Source of the DNA: Tetragenococcus halophilus subsp. flandriensis
GTDB taxonomy: Bacteria; Bacillota; Bacilli; Lactobacillales; Enterococcaceae
DNA length: 64,000 nucleotides
Assembly: GCF_030161475.1 (NCBI RefSeq)
Contig: NZ_BSUG01000032.1
Span: forward strand, 62,001-126,000
Direction of reading: 5' to 3'
Part shown: one piece after another, positions 15,608-25,620 of the stretch
How the letters are laid out: the number at the start of each line of letters is the position of its first letter
How positions within the stretch are numbered: position 1 is the first letter of the stretch
The notes under the pieces: generated by a model
What the model saw: only the letters and a program-made list of their open reading frames with translations
Told to the model about the DNA's origin: nothing
The model's database searches: none
Made by a program: the position numbers and the translations under genes

Positions 15608-15625
15608 GTTGCTCCTAAGAGCAAC
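15608..15625. promoter_or_regulatory. 18-bp perfect dyad upstream of XRE copy B
   Basis: GTTGCTCCTAAGAGCAAC has perfect 7-bp arms, GTTGCTC/GAGCAAC. It is the best-formed of the three dyads found before XRE copies A, B and C; a candidate autoregulatory operator. Confidence 0.55.
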
Positions 15626-16238
15626 GATAACTGATTACTAGTGTTTTTTTGTTGAAAAAGGTTAACCAAATTTTTATAAATATCTGCCAGAAAAGTAGAC
15701 GGTAAAATGTCGTTGATTTTTTTAACAAAAATAGTAAGCGCTATATAACGAGAGGAGGTTACTTAAATAGAAGTTTTAATTAAAAATATTATCAAAAATA
15801 AGAATAGACTTTTGCAATCATACTAGAAATTTTATTATTGAATTCAATAAACTGTAAGAATGGTATAGTTAGTTGATAACTATGGTTGTAGAAATATATA
15901 TGACAAAATTGAAGGCGATGTCATTTCTTATTAATTTTTTAAAGTGTAACAGTAGTTTAGTGAATTTTGATGTAATCGGTTGTATTTTAAACATGTTTAT
16001 GAATTTAGGTTCGTTCCCCCGGTAAAAGAGACACGCAGGTTATTTTTATTTATCTATTGTTTACCTGGATAGTAAAGATTATAGATCGTATTTAGTAAAA
16101 AGGGGGTAGGTTTTGTTAAACCTATGCTTATTTTTTATTCATGAAAAACAATTATTAAGAGTAATAGCTAAATAACGTTACACGTTTTAATGACAACAAA
16201 AATAGAAATAGTAATAAATTTAAAAAGGAGCGATATAC
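15626..16238. other. 613-base gene-free leader region of the lactose-class PTS
   Basis: No convincing gene. It holds an AGGAGG at about 15752 with no start codon behind it, a candidate cre at 15971, and short hairpins (CAGGT/ACCTG around 16040-16075; AGGTTT/AAACCT near 16110). It probably contains the PTS promoter and a long 5' leader, but I cannot place the promoter reliably. Confidence 0.4.
15971..15984 (+). promoter_or_regulatory. Candidate cre (CcpA) site
   Basis: TGTAATCGGTTGTA matches 12 of 14 positions of TGWAANCGNTNWCA. It is 255 bp upstream of the PTS operon start. Confidence 0.4.
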
Positions 16239-17558
16239 TTGGGTGAAAATAACAATAATACTTCTTTTGTAGATCGTTTTGCAGAAATTGCGGGAAAAAT
16301 CGGAAGTATAACGTATTTACAAGTTCTTAAAAATTCTTTTCAATCTATTATGCCATTATTTATTTTGGCTGGTTTTGGTGTCCTTATAAACAGCGTCGTA
16401 TTTCCTTTATTTGCTGATGGTTCGACTTTAACTAACTTACAAACAATAGGGGCATTGATTAATAATGCAACCTTAAATATTTCCGGAATTTTAGTGGTTT
16501 CAATGATCGCATATAATTTATCGGAATTTAGAGGTTTTGGTAATTCAATATCCTCTGTATTAGTAGCGCTTGCAAGTTTCTTTGCTGTAATGCCAATAAC
16601 CGTTGACGCACCTGCAGTTGGTTCAGAAGATACACTTTCTGTTACTGATGCAGTTACCTATGACATTATTGGTACAAACGGAATATTTGCAGGAATTATA
16701 ATTGGTTTTTTGGCTACGGAAATATTTATTAAATTTTCAAGAATTGATAAATTACAGATTAGCTTGGGGGAGAGTGTTCCTTCATCAGTAAGTAAAAATT
16801 TTACAGTTCTAATTCCAGTAATTATAACAGTGGGAATTTTTGCTATAGTAGCTTCTGTTTTATCCGTAGTATGGGGGACTGATCTTCTTGACATTATTGA
16901 GACAGCTATCCAAGAACCTTTAAAAAACTTCGGTACTGGTTTATGGGGATTTATACTTATTTATTCTATTGGAGTCCTCTTATTTACTTTGGGAATTCAC
17001 CATTCTGTAGTGACTGATTCGGTACTTAAACCAGTTATGTTAATTAACATGGGTGAAAATATAGAGGCAGCATCCGCTGGGGAAGAAGTACCTAATATAA
17101 TTAATGAATCATTTCAGATTGTCTTTGGTCAAATTGGTGGTCACGGAGGAACATTAGCGTTGATACTTGTAATATTAATTTTTAGTAGATACGCGCCTTA
17201 TAAGAAAGTTACGCAACTTGCAGCTGGTCCAGGGTTATTTAATATTAATGAACCTGTAATTTTTGGTATCCCTATAGTTTTTAATATAGTTTTGATGATC
17301 CCTTTCATACTTTCTCCAATAGTAGGAATATTGATTGGATATTTTGCTACATGGATTGGATTTATTACCCCATTTAGTGTATTAGTTCCGTGGACATTAC
17401 CACCTTTACTTAATGGATATTTAGCCAGTGCTGGAGATTGGAGAGTTATTATAGTTCAATTAATTGTAATATTAGCGCAGTGTTTACTTTATTTACCTTT
17501 CCTAAAAGTTGCTGAAAGGTCTGCTAGATATCAAACAGAATTAGATGAAACAACATAA
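16239..17558 (+). CDS. PTS EIIC, lactose/cellobiose class
   Basis: The 439-residue integral membrane EIIC of the Lac family has conserved ISLGESVPSSVSKNFTVLIP, LGIHHSVVTDSVLKP and NINEPVIFGIPIVFNIVL blocks. It starts at TTG 16239 with AAAAAGGAG 8 nt upstream. It forms an operon with EIIB, EIIA and a GH1 phospho-beta-glucosidase, so it most likely imports a beta-glucoside such as cellobiose as the 6'-phosphate. EIIC alone does not distinguish cellobiose from aryl glucosides. Confidence 0.9.
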   Translation: MGENNNNTSFVDRFAEIAGKIGSITYLQVLKNSFQSIMPLFILAGFGVLINSVVFPLFADGSTLTNLQTIGALINNATLNISGILVVSMIAYNLSEFRGFGNSISSVLVALASFFAVMPITVDAPAVGSEDTLSVTDAVTYDIIGTNGIFAGIIIGFLATEIFIKFSRIDKLQISLGESVPSSVSKNFTVLIPVIITVGIFAIVASVLSVVWGTDLLDIIETAIQEPLKNFGTGLWGFILIYSIGVLLFTLGIHHSVVTDSVLKPVMLINMGENIEAASAGEEVPNIINESFQIVFGQIGGHGGTLALILVILIFSRYAPYKKVTQLAAGPGLFNINEPVIFGIPIVFNIVLMIPFILSPIVGILIGYFATWIGFITPFSVLVPWTLPPLLNGYLASAGDWRVIIVQLIVILAQCLLYLPFLKVAERSARYQTELDETT

Positions 17559-17583
17559 AAAATAATGAATAGGAGAAATTAAA

Positions 17584-17904
17584 ATGGCTGAGAATACATT
17601 TATGTTAGTATGTAACGCAGGGATGAGTACATCTCTACTAGTGTCAAAAATGCAAAAGGTTGCAAAAGAAAAAGGGGTAGATGCTGAAATTTTCGCAGTC
17701 TCTACTAATGAAGCAGACAATAAAATAAAAAACCAAACGATTAATGCGATTTTATTAGGTCCTCAAGTACGCTTTATGAAAAAGCAAATGGAAGATAAGG
17801 TTGCTGATAAAAATATTCCTGTCGGAGTTATCAATATGCAAGACTATGGCATGGTAAATGGAGAAAACGTGCTTAATACTGCGCTAGAATTAAGTGGGAA
17901 ATAA
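17584..17904 (+). CDS. PTS EIIB, lactose/cellobiose class
   Basis: The 106-residue cytosolic EIIB has the phosphocysteine loop MLVCNAGMSTSLL (Cys10). It transfers phosphate from EIIA (17919) to sugar bound by EIIC. It could also serve the orphan EIIC at 3390. AGGAG precedes ATG. Confidence 0.92.
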   Translation: MAENTFMLVCNAGMSTSLLVSKMQKVAKEKGVDAEIFAVSTNEADNKIKNQTINAILLGPQVRFMKKQMEDKVADKNIPVGVINMQDYGMVNGENVLNTALELSGK

Positions 17905-17918
17905 AGGAGTTTAATATA

Positions 17919-18242
17919 ATGGCAAACAGTCAAGAAGAATTAAACCAGATCATCATGAGTTTGATAATGTACGGTGGAGATGCCAAGAGTAGTTCTATGG
18001 AAGCTATTTATGCTGCTAAAAAGGGGGATTTCGAAGAAGCAGATGAAAAACTTAAGCATGCTGATGAAGCATTGAACCAGGCTCATAACTCTCAAACCTC
18101 CTTGTTAAAGCAAGAAGCAAATGGTGAAGGAGTGGAATTAAGCTTACTGATGGTACATGCTCAAGATCATTTGATGAACGCTATTACTTTTAAAGATTTA
18201 GCTGTTGAAGTTATAGATGTGTATAAAAAATTAATAAAATAG
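17919..18242 (+). CDS. PTS EIIA, lactose/cellobiose class
   Basis: The 107-residue all-helical EIIA has the conserved MVHAQDHLMNA segment; His80 is the likely phosphorylation site. Trimeric in characterised relatives. It lies 14 bp after EIIB with a matching AAGGAG site. Confidence 0.92.
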   Translation: MANSQEELNQIIMSLIMYGGDAKSSSMEAIYAAKKGDFEEADEKLKHADEALNQAHNSQTSLLKQEANGEGVELSLLMVHAQDHLMNAITFKDLAVEVIDVYKKLIK

Positions 18243-18264
18243 ACAAAATATACGAGGAGGTTAA

Positions 18265-19761
<1,497 letters not shown>

Positions 19762-20174
19762 AATAAAATTTGAGCAAATATAAGCTTGAAATGGTTTTGA
19801 AAATTATGATATTACTGTAATTAAGATTTTCAAATGGTATTTTTCAAAGGCTACATTGAAAAATAGGATACAGTGCTAGACTGCTAATTGGAGCATAAAA
19901 AGAATATAAGAAGACGTTAGTGAGCATGGTTTATTTGGGTTACACTACGTTATGATATAAGACTTTTAGTACCACTCTTCACAGATTTTTCAATTGACGA
20001 CGTTGTATTATCTATTTTAGGTATCTAAGTCAATATCCAGTTTCTCTACTAATGTGTATTTACGAGTCGTATCAATTAATTACTTATATTACTGTAAGTA
20101 TTTTGTTCCATAACTTTACATTACAAACACTTATTTTTTGCAGTTTGTAAGGAATTATTAGTTCTAAATAAAGA
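19762..20174. other. Gene-free, apparently degenerate stretch
   Basis: About 410 bases with stops in all frames and no start with a ribosome site. A TTTGAAAAT/ATTTTCAAA inverted repeat near 19795-19832 could terminate the GH1 operon. The rest may be decayed coding sequence, but I cannot name a source. Confidence 0.35.
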
Positions 20175-20216
20175 ATAAAAAAAGAGCGAGGCTCTACCAA
20201 TTTAGTTGGTAGGGCC
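20175..20216 (-). terminator. Terminator of the GntR gene at 20218
   Basis: An 11-bp stem, GGCTCTACCAA (20190-20200) with TTGGTAGGGCC (20206-20216), one T-G pair. A T-rich run follows in the minus direction. Confidence 0.75.
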
Positions 20217-20217
20217 C

Positions 20218-20952
20218 TTATTTCTTATTTAAAACAATTTTAAATGTAGAAATTAAGCCATTATCTCTAGCAATTGAATATTCAACTGGTTTATCTACAT
20301 TATTATAAGTTACGGTCTCCACTAATTGAACTGCCTTATTTTCTTTTATTTTTAACATTTTTGCATCTTCTGAAGAGCAATTTATTGCTGTGAACTTCTT
20401 TTCTGCGTAAGAAATATTAATATTATAAGTATCTTTTAAAATATCAAAAAGCGCAATTTTAGAAAAGTCAAATTTGTCCAAATTAGTAGCAATAGTAACT
20501 GGGACGTAAGTAGTTACGACTTCCGAAGGTTGTTTTTCGATAAAACGCAAACGTTCCAATTGGAAGAACTGTTCATAATTATTTTTAAAAACATATTTAG
20601 TAACATCATTATTTTCTATATTTTTAATTGATAATAATTCTGTACTACTAGTTAAATTTTTTTTCTCAGCAACTTCGTTAAAACTAGTCAATTCTTCAAG
20701 TTCCCAATAGAAATTCTCTGCTTTTTTAACATAAGTTCCTTTACCACGTCTTCTTTCAAGATAACCTTCCTTAACTAATTGGTCTATTGCTTGTCTAATT
20801 GTTGTTCTACTAACATCGTACAATTTAATTAAGGCAAATTCAGATGGTAATGGATTTCCTTCAGTATATAAATTGTCTTTGATACCTTTTATAATATCTT
20901 CCTTAACTTGAAAGTATAAAGGCATAGGGCTATCCTTATCGATTGGATTCAT
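20218..20952 (-). CDS. GntR-family (HutC/UTRA) repressor of the hexitol-type PTS operon
   Basis: A 244-residue protein with an N-terminal winged HTH (about 8-75, LYDVSRTTIRQAIDQLVKEGY and RRGKGTYV wing) and a C-terminal UTRA effector domain (about 95-240). It is divergent from the ten-gene operon starting at 21145. Two matching operators, at 20983-20998 in its own upstream region and at 21098-21113 just after the operon promoter, indicate autoregulation and repression. The inducer is probably the phosphorylated sugar of the operon. Confidence 0.85.
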   Translation of the reverse strand: MNPIDKDSPMPLYFQVKEDIIKGIKDNLYTEGNPLPSEFALIKLYDVSRTTIRQAIDQLVKEGYLERRRGKGTYVKKAENFYWELEELTSFNEVAEKKNLTSSTELLSIKNIENNDVTKYVFKNNYEQFFQLERLRFIEKQPSEVVTTYVPVTIATNLDKFDFSKIALFDILKDTYNINISYAEKKFTAINCSSEDAKMLKIKENKAVQLVETVTYNNVDKPVEYSIARDNGLISTFKIVLNKK

Positions 20953-20982
20953 AAATATATTCCTTTCACAATTGATATTCTC

Positions 20983-20998
20983 ATAATGATGTCATTAT
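20983..20998. promoter_or_regulatory. GntR operator, site 1
   Basis: ATAATGATGTCATTAT: arms ATAATGA/TCATTAT around TG. It shares the core ATGATGTCAT with site 2 at 21098 and lies 31 bp from the repressor gene start. Confidence 0.6.
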
Positions 20999-21055
20999 CA
21001 ATTTTATAATAGCAAGTTATGGTGAAAAAATCAAAAAGTTATTTTTGAACAAGTA

Positions 21056-21084
21056 TTGACAATAATGTATGTGTATAATATATT
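21056..21084 (+). promoter_or_regulatory. Promoter of the ten-gene PTS operon
   Basis: -35 TTGACA (21056-21061), 17-bp spacer, -10 TATATT (21079-21084). The operator at 21098-21113 begins 14 bases after the -10. Confidence 0.65.
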
Positions 21085-21097
21085 TATACATAAGGAC

Positions 21098-21113
21098 ATC
21101 ATGATGTCATGAT
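21098..21113. promoter_or_regulatory. GntR operator, site 2
   Basis: ATCATGATGTCATGAT has the same 16-base dyad format as site 1 (AT-N-ATGATGTCAT-N-AT). It is extended by further ATG/CAT half repeats and placed to block transcription start. Confidence 0.65.
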
Positions 21114-21144
21114 GTAATTAAAAGAAAGGTGTTGAAGAGAAACT

Positions 21145-21939
21145 ATGTGGATAGACCTTACCGGAAAAATAATTGTTGTAACTGGAGGTAGTATGGGAAT
21201 TGGTGAAAGCGTTGTAAATAACCTTTTAGATAACGAAGCACAAATCATTATTGCTGACCGAGTAGAAAATGAGAAACTTTTAACTAGAGACAATGTAAGC
21301 TACATCCCCTGTGATATTACAAAAAAGGTGGAGGTTGAATCATTTGTCGAAAAAGTTATAGGAAATTATAAAAAAATTGATGGCTTAGTAAATAATGCAG
21401 GAGCCAATCGTCCCAATTTATTGGTTGACTATTATAATGGTGACTCTGAGCACGAGATGAGTGAAGAAGAACTTGACTTGATGTACCAAGTTAATCAAAA
21501 AGGCTTATTTCTGATGACACAAGCTGTTGCTCGTGAAATGATAAAACAAAAAGAGGGCGTAATTATAAATATTTCCTCTGAAGCAGGGATGGAGGGGTCT
21601 AAAGGGCAAGGCGGCTACTCCGCAACTAAAGGCGCAGTGAATTCTTTTACTCTTTCCTGGGCAAAAGAGTTAGGAAAATTCAATATTAGAGTTATTGGTA
21701 TAGCTCCAGGTATAAATGAACCTACACCTATGGGAAACCCAACCCATGTTGAGAAACTAGCGTATACAAGGGGGATTAAAGCAAATGAAGTAAAGGAGGA
21801 TTATACGAACATAATACCTATTGGTAGAGTCGGAAAATTACAAGAGATCGCTGATTTGATTAGTTACTTAAATTCAGAACATTCATCTTACATTACTGGA
21901 ACTATTATTAATATTACTGGAGGAAAATCAAGGGGATAG
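21145..21939 (+). CDS. SDR dehydrogenase, sorbitol-6-phosphate 2-dehydrogenase-like
   Basis: A 264-residue classical short-chain dehydrogenase: NAD-binding TGGSMGIG near residue 14, NNAG near 85 and the YSATK catalytic Tyr/Lys pair near 160. The C-terminal segment (AYTRGIKANEV, IPIGRVGKLQEIADLISYL, YITGTIINITGGKSRG) is characteristic of the SorF/SorD-type sorbitol-6-phosphate dehydrogenases found in L-sorbose operons. It would oxidise a PTS-delivered hexitol-phosphate to a ketose-phosphate with NAD(P). First gene of the operon. The substrate is inferred; other polyol-phosphates are possible. Confidence 0.8.
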   Translation: MWIDLTGKIIVVTGGSMGIGESVVNNLLDNEAQIIIADRVENEKLLTRDNVSYIPCDITKKVEVESFVEKVIGNYKKIDGLVNNAGANRPNLLVDYYNGDSEHEMSEEELDLMYQVNQKGLFLMTQAVAREMIKQKEGVIINISSEAGMEGSKGQGGYSATKGAVNSFTLSWAKELGKFNIRVIGIAPGINEPTPMGNPTHVEKLAYTRGIKANEVKEDYTNIIPIGRVGKLQEIADLISYLNSEHSSYITGTIINITGGKSRG

Positions 21940-21951
21940 AAGGGATAAAAT

Positions 21952-22368
21952 ATGGATAAAACAGCAATTATTGTAGTTACTCATGGACATTTTGGCGATG
22001 AGTTAATAAGGTCATCAGAATTAATTATGGGTAAATTAGAAAATATCTATTCAATATCATTATTAGAGGAGATGGACCCGCTAGATTTAATTAAAAATAT
22101 TCAAGAGATACTAAATAACGAAATGGACAATTATATTATTTTGACGGATTTATTTGGCGGGTCGCCATCGAATTTAGTTTCTCGTTTTGCATTAACGGAA
22201 AATGTAATCGCTTTATCTGGCGTGAATTTGCCCATGCTAATAGAAGTAGAGACAGTAAGAAAGCAAGGATTTACAGAAGAACTGGCAGGAAAGTTGGTAA
22301 AAAGTGCTTCGGAGGGAATTAAAGATATAAAAAAAATTATGCTTGAAAGACAGGAGGAGGAAAAATGA
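21952..22368 (+). CDS. PTS EIIA, mannose/sorbose class
   Basis: A 138-residue single-domain EIIA-Man with phosphorylation site His11 in IVVTHGHFGDEL and the family block LTDLFGGSPSN. It passes phosphate from HPr to EIIB at 22365, with which it overlaps by 4 bp. DhaM-type EIIA domains share this fold, and DhaK/DhaL without DhaM are encoded downstream. Confidence 0.9.
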   Translation: MDKTAIIVVTHGHFGDELIRSSELIMGKLENIYSISLLEEMDPLDLIKNIQEILNNEMDNYIILTDLFGGSPSNLVSRFALTENVIALSGVNLPMLIEVETVRKQGFTEELAGKLVKSASEGIKDIKKIMLERQEEEK

Positions 22369-22853
22369 ACGGTCTAAAATTGGTTAGGGTCGATTTTCGA
22401 TTGATCCATGGGCAAGTAATTACAAAATGGAGTAAATTAATTGATGCTAGTACAATTATTGTAGTCAACGATCAATTAGCACAAGATGAATTTTTAGCAG
22501 ATATATATGTAATGGCAGCGCCATCGGGAATGGACGTTCAAGTAATTTCTAAAGAACAATTTATTCAATTAGCATTTGATGGACAATATGAATTAGGAAA
22601 AATTTTGGTATTATTTAAAAATATAGAAGACACGAAATATGTTGTAGAAAAAGGGGTTAAATTTCAACAGGTTCAAATAGGTGGGTTAGGAAGCGGAAAC
22701 GGACGTACATCTGTTGTTAAAGGGATTTCCATCGATCAAAATGATGTTAACAATCTAAATTTTATTGAAAATCATGGGGCAAACGTAACGTTTCAAGTAA
22801 CACCTGAAGAGACAAAGCTTAGTTTAGATAAAGCAAAAAAGAAGGTGAGGTAA
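22365..22853 (+). CDS. PTS EIIB, mannose/sorbose class
   Basis: The 162-residue EIIB of the Man-Fru-Sor family is recognised by VRVDFRLIHGQV with active His15. It starts at ATG 22365 after GGAGGAGG, overlapping the EIIA stop. It delivers phosphate to the sugar carried by the EIIC/EIID pair that follows. Confidence 0.92.
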   Translation: MNGLKLVRVDFRLIHGQVITKWSKLIDASTIIVVNDQLAQDEFLADIYVMAAPSGMDVQVISKEQFIQLAFDGQYELGKILVLFKNIEDTKYVVEKGVKFQQVQIGGLGSGNGRTSVVKGISIDQNDVNNLNFIENHGANVTFQVTPEETKLSLDKAKKKVR

Positions 22854-22857
22854 GAAT

Positions 22858-23598
22858 ATGTTGAGTGTTAGTATTTTTACAGGTATTTATTACTGGATAA
22901 TGAAAACAGATATAGGTTTAGCTCTTACTCACGCAATGCGTCAACCGTTGTTTGCAGCACTATTTATTGGGATTATTATGGGGGATTTAACGCAGGCACT
23001 TATTATAGGAGCAGCTGTTCAAATTCCTTATATAGGTTTGGTAGCAGCAGGTTCTAATTTACCAGCAGATGATTGTTTAGCAGGACTAATAGCTATTCCG
23101 ATTTCTTTAAGTGCCGGTTTATCACCAGAGGTAGCGGTTGCTATTGCTGTCCCAGTTGGAGTATTAGGTGTTTTTGTTGATCAATTAAGAAAAACAATTA
23201 ATGTAGCATTTGTTCATATGGCTGATCGTTTTGCGGAAAAGGGAAATACTCGACAAATCACTTTGATAAATATTCTTTATTCGTCTTTATCAAGTTTCTT
23301 TTTGCGCTTTCCTATACCATTTTTTGCTAACTTATACGGAGCTAATGCAGTTGATAATTTTATGCAAGCGATACCGAACTGGTTGACTCACGGTTTTACA
23401 ATTGCAGGTGGGTTACTTCCTGCCCTTGGTTTTGCGCTAACTATGTTTGTTATTGGGAAAAAAGAATTGTTACCGTGGTTTTTTATTGGTTATTTTTTAG
23501 TTGAATTTAGCAATATTCCAATAATTGGAGTAGCAATTTTTGGTTTATGCGCAATTTTATTAATCAATATTTATAAAAGTACAGAAGTGGAGGGCTAA
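22858..23598 (+). CDS. PTS EIIC, sorbose/mannose class
   Basis: The 246-residue membrane protein is EIIC-Sor-like: hydrophobic segments throughout, MRQPLFAALFIGIIMGDLTQAL near the N-terminus and NWLTHGFTIAGGLLPALGFAL near 170-190. It works with EIID (23601), 2 bp downstream. Confidence 0.9.
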   Translation: MLSVSIFTGIYYWIMKTDIGLALTHAMRQPLFAALFIGIIMGDLTQALIIGAAVQIPYIGLVAAGSNLPADDCLAGLIAIPISLSAGLSPEVAVAIAVPVGVLGVFVDQLRKTINVAFVHMADRFAEKGNTRQITLINILYSSLSSFFLRFPIPFFANLYGANAVDNFMQAIPNWLTHGFTIAGGLLPALGFALTMFVIGKKELLPWFFIGYFLVEFSNIPIIGVAIFGLCAILLINIYKSTEVEG

Positions 23599-23600
23599 AA

Positions 23601-24425
23601 ATGGAAGACAGTACAAAACTAGTTTCTGAAAAAGAAGTTAGAAATACTTGGCTGAGATTCTATCTTACCGCTGAAATGGCGATTTCTTTTGAGCGATTAC
23701 AAGCACTAGGTTTTTGCTCTTCTTTAGTACCAATTTTAACGAAATTTTACCCCAAAGAGGAAGATTTAAAAAAAGCTTTAAAACGACATCTAGTTTTTTA
23801 TAATAGTGAAGCAGTTTTTGGTGGTGCACCAATTATTGGTATTATCATCGCTTTAGAAGAGCAAAAGGCATCTGATGAACCAATTGGAGATGATGTGATT
23901 ACTGGTTTGAAGACTGGGTTGATGGGGCCTTTAGCTGGGATTGGTGACTCAATCAACTGGGCTACTTTAAAGCCAATTATTTTTTCACTAGGAGCTAGTT
24001 TGTCAGCTGGAGGAAATCCAATCGGTGCTTTTGTATTGTTACTTTTACCTGTTATCCAATTATTGACAGGAGCTCGTTTATCGGTTGAGGGCTATAAATT
24101 AGGAAGGGCATCAATTCGAGACATTCTTAATTCTGGAAGGATTAACAAGTTGCTCAATGGGGCCAGTACTCTAGGGCTACTTATGATGGGGGCACTTTCT
24201 TCGACATATGTAGATTTAAGTACGCCGTTAGAATTTAGTTTTGGTGAAGTAAATGAGGCATTTATACTCCAAGATATCCTCGATGGTATAGTACCCGGCC
24301 TTCTCCCGTTATTAGCAGTTTTGGGAATTTATTGGTGGTTAAATAAAAAAAATCAAAATATGATTATCATTGTATTACTGATTCTAGCTATTTCATTATT
24401 AGGAGCGATTACAGGTATACTGTAA
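23601..24425 (+). CDS. PTS EIID, mannose/sorbose class
   Basis: The 274-residue EIID has the cytosolic TGLKTGLMGPLAGIGDSINWATLKPI signature near residues 105-130 and C-terminal membrane helices. It starts at ATG 23601 and completes the permease. Confidence 0.92.
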   Translation: MEDSTKLVSEKEVRNTWLRFYLTAEMAISFERLQALGFCSSLVPILTKFYPKEEDLKKALKRHLVFYNSEAVFGGAPIIGIIIALEEQKASDEPIGDDVITGLKTGLMGPLAGIGDSINWATLKPIIFSLGASLSAGGNPIGAFVLLLLPVIQLLTGARLSVEGYKLGRASIRDILNSGRINKLLNGASTLGLLMMGALSSTYVDLSTPLEFSFGEVNEAFILQDILDGIVPGLLPLLAVLGIYWWLNKKNQNMIIIVLLILAISLLGAITGIL

Positions 24426-24435
24426 AAATGGGGGA

Positions 24436-25620
24436 TTGAAAATGAAAGCAGTTCATTTTGGTGCAGGAAGTATTGGTCGTGGTTTTATCGGAGAGTTACT
24501 TCATGATTCAGGGTATAAGACAGTGCTAATTGATATAAATGAATCTCTAATTAATCAAATTAATCGAGATCATTTCTATGAATTATATATTATTGAAAAA
24601 AATTATGAACAAAAAATAATTGATAAAGTTACTGCATTATCTTCCATTAAATATCCAAAACTTGTAACGAAAGAAATAACAGAAGCCGATATTATTACAA
24701 CTTCAGTAGGGTTAGAAAATCTAGTTAGAGTTGCTTCTGTTATTTCAACTGGTTTATTAGAAAGAAAAAAACAAAAAAAAGAGAAAATAAATATTTTAGC
24801 CTGTGAGAATGCCATGTTTAATAGTGAAATTTTAAAAAAAGAAATTTTAAAACTTCAACAATTATCTGAAAATGAATTAAATTTGGTAGCAGCATTTCCT
24901 AATACAGCAGTAGATCGCTTGGTACTAGAAAGTAAGAAAAATGGAAATAATGTTATAAACATTGGTGTAGAACATGAATTAGTAATTGAGAAAAATAAAA
25001 TGGCTAACCCTAATCATTTGCCAATAAAAGGTGCAAAATATACAGATAATTTAAAAAAATTTATTGAAAGAAAGCTTTATATTGTTAATTGTGGTCATGC
25101 TTGGGCAAGCTATCTTGGAGCAATCTATGGCTACGAGATAATGATGGAAATTTTTTCTGATAATTATTTAGTATCAAAAACAAAAGAAGCAATGATGGAA
25201 TCTGCAAAGGTACTAACTAAAAAACATGATTTTTCATTAGAAGAATTACAGACTTATATTGACTTTGTAATCCAACGTTTCAAAACCCCTGGGATTTTCG
25301 ATACCGTTAATAGAGTATGTCGGTCACCTATTCAAAAGCTAGGACCGGCTGAAAGATTAGTTGGACCAGCAATACAATGCGAAAACCGAAGATTGAAAAA
25401 CGAGCGATTATTAGAAGGAATTGCCGCAGTTTTTCATTTTGATAATCCAGATGATCAACAATCTAGAAAACTTATAAAATATGTATCAGATCGTGGAATT
25501 TTAAACGCAGTTACACATTATACAGGACTTGAAAAAGAAAGTCGGATGGTTAAGCAGATAATAAAGTACTATGAGTCGATGTTAGATGTGAAGGGTGAAA
25601 AAGATGAAAGAAATGTTTAG
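24436..25620 (+). CDS. Mannitol-1-phosphate 5-dehydrogenase-like polyol-phosphate dehydrogenase
   Basis: The 394-residue long-chain polyol dehydrogenase resembles MtlD throughout: KAVHFGAGSIGRGFIGELL Rossmann start, the ACENAM segment, FIERKLYIVNCGHAWASYLG (conserved catalytic Lys and the N-x-GHA motif) and LLEGIAAVFHF near the C-terminus. MtlD interconverts mannitol-1-P and fructose-6-P with NAD. No mannitol-class EII is nearby, so it may act on another hexitol- or pentitol-phosphate supplied by the mannose-class PTS. The next gene starts inside its 3' end. Confidence 0.8.
   Translation: MKMKAVHFGAGSIGRGFIGELLHDSGYKTVLIDINESLINQINRDHFYELYIIEKNYEQKIIDKVTALSSIKYPKLVTKEITEADIITTSVGLENLVRVASVISTGLLERKKQKKEKINILACENAMFNSEILKKEILKLQQLSENELNLVAAFPNTAVDRLVLESKKNGNNVINIGVEHELVIEKNKMANPNHLPIKGAKYTDNLKKFIERKLYIVNCGHAWASYLGAIYGYEIMMEIFSDNYLVSKTKEAMMESAKVLTKKHDFSLEELQTYIDFVIQRFKTPGIFDTVNRVCRSPIQKLGPAERLVGPAIQCENRRLKNERLLEGIAAVFHFDNPDDQQSRKLIKYVSDRGILNAVTHYTGLEKESRMVKQIIKYYESMLDVKGEKDERNV

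Noticed and set aside
15751-15780. AGGAGG motif in the 15.6-16.2 kb gap as the start of a small gene
   Set aside because: No ATG, GTG or TTG at suitable distance and a stop codon follows almost at once.
19762-20174. Decayed transposase or other pseudogene
   Set aside because: All frames are interrupted and no recognisable motif is left, so no identity can be supported.
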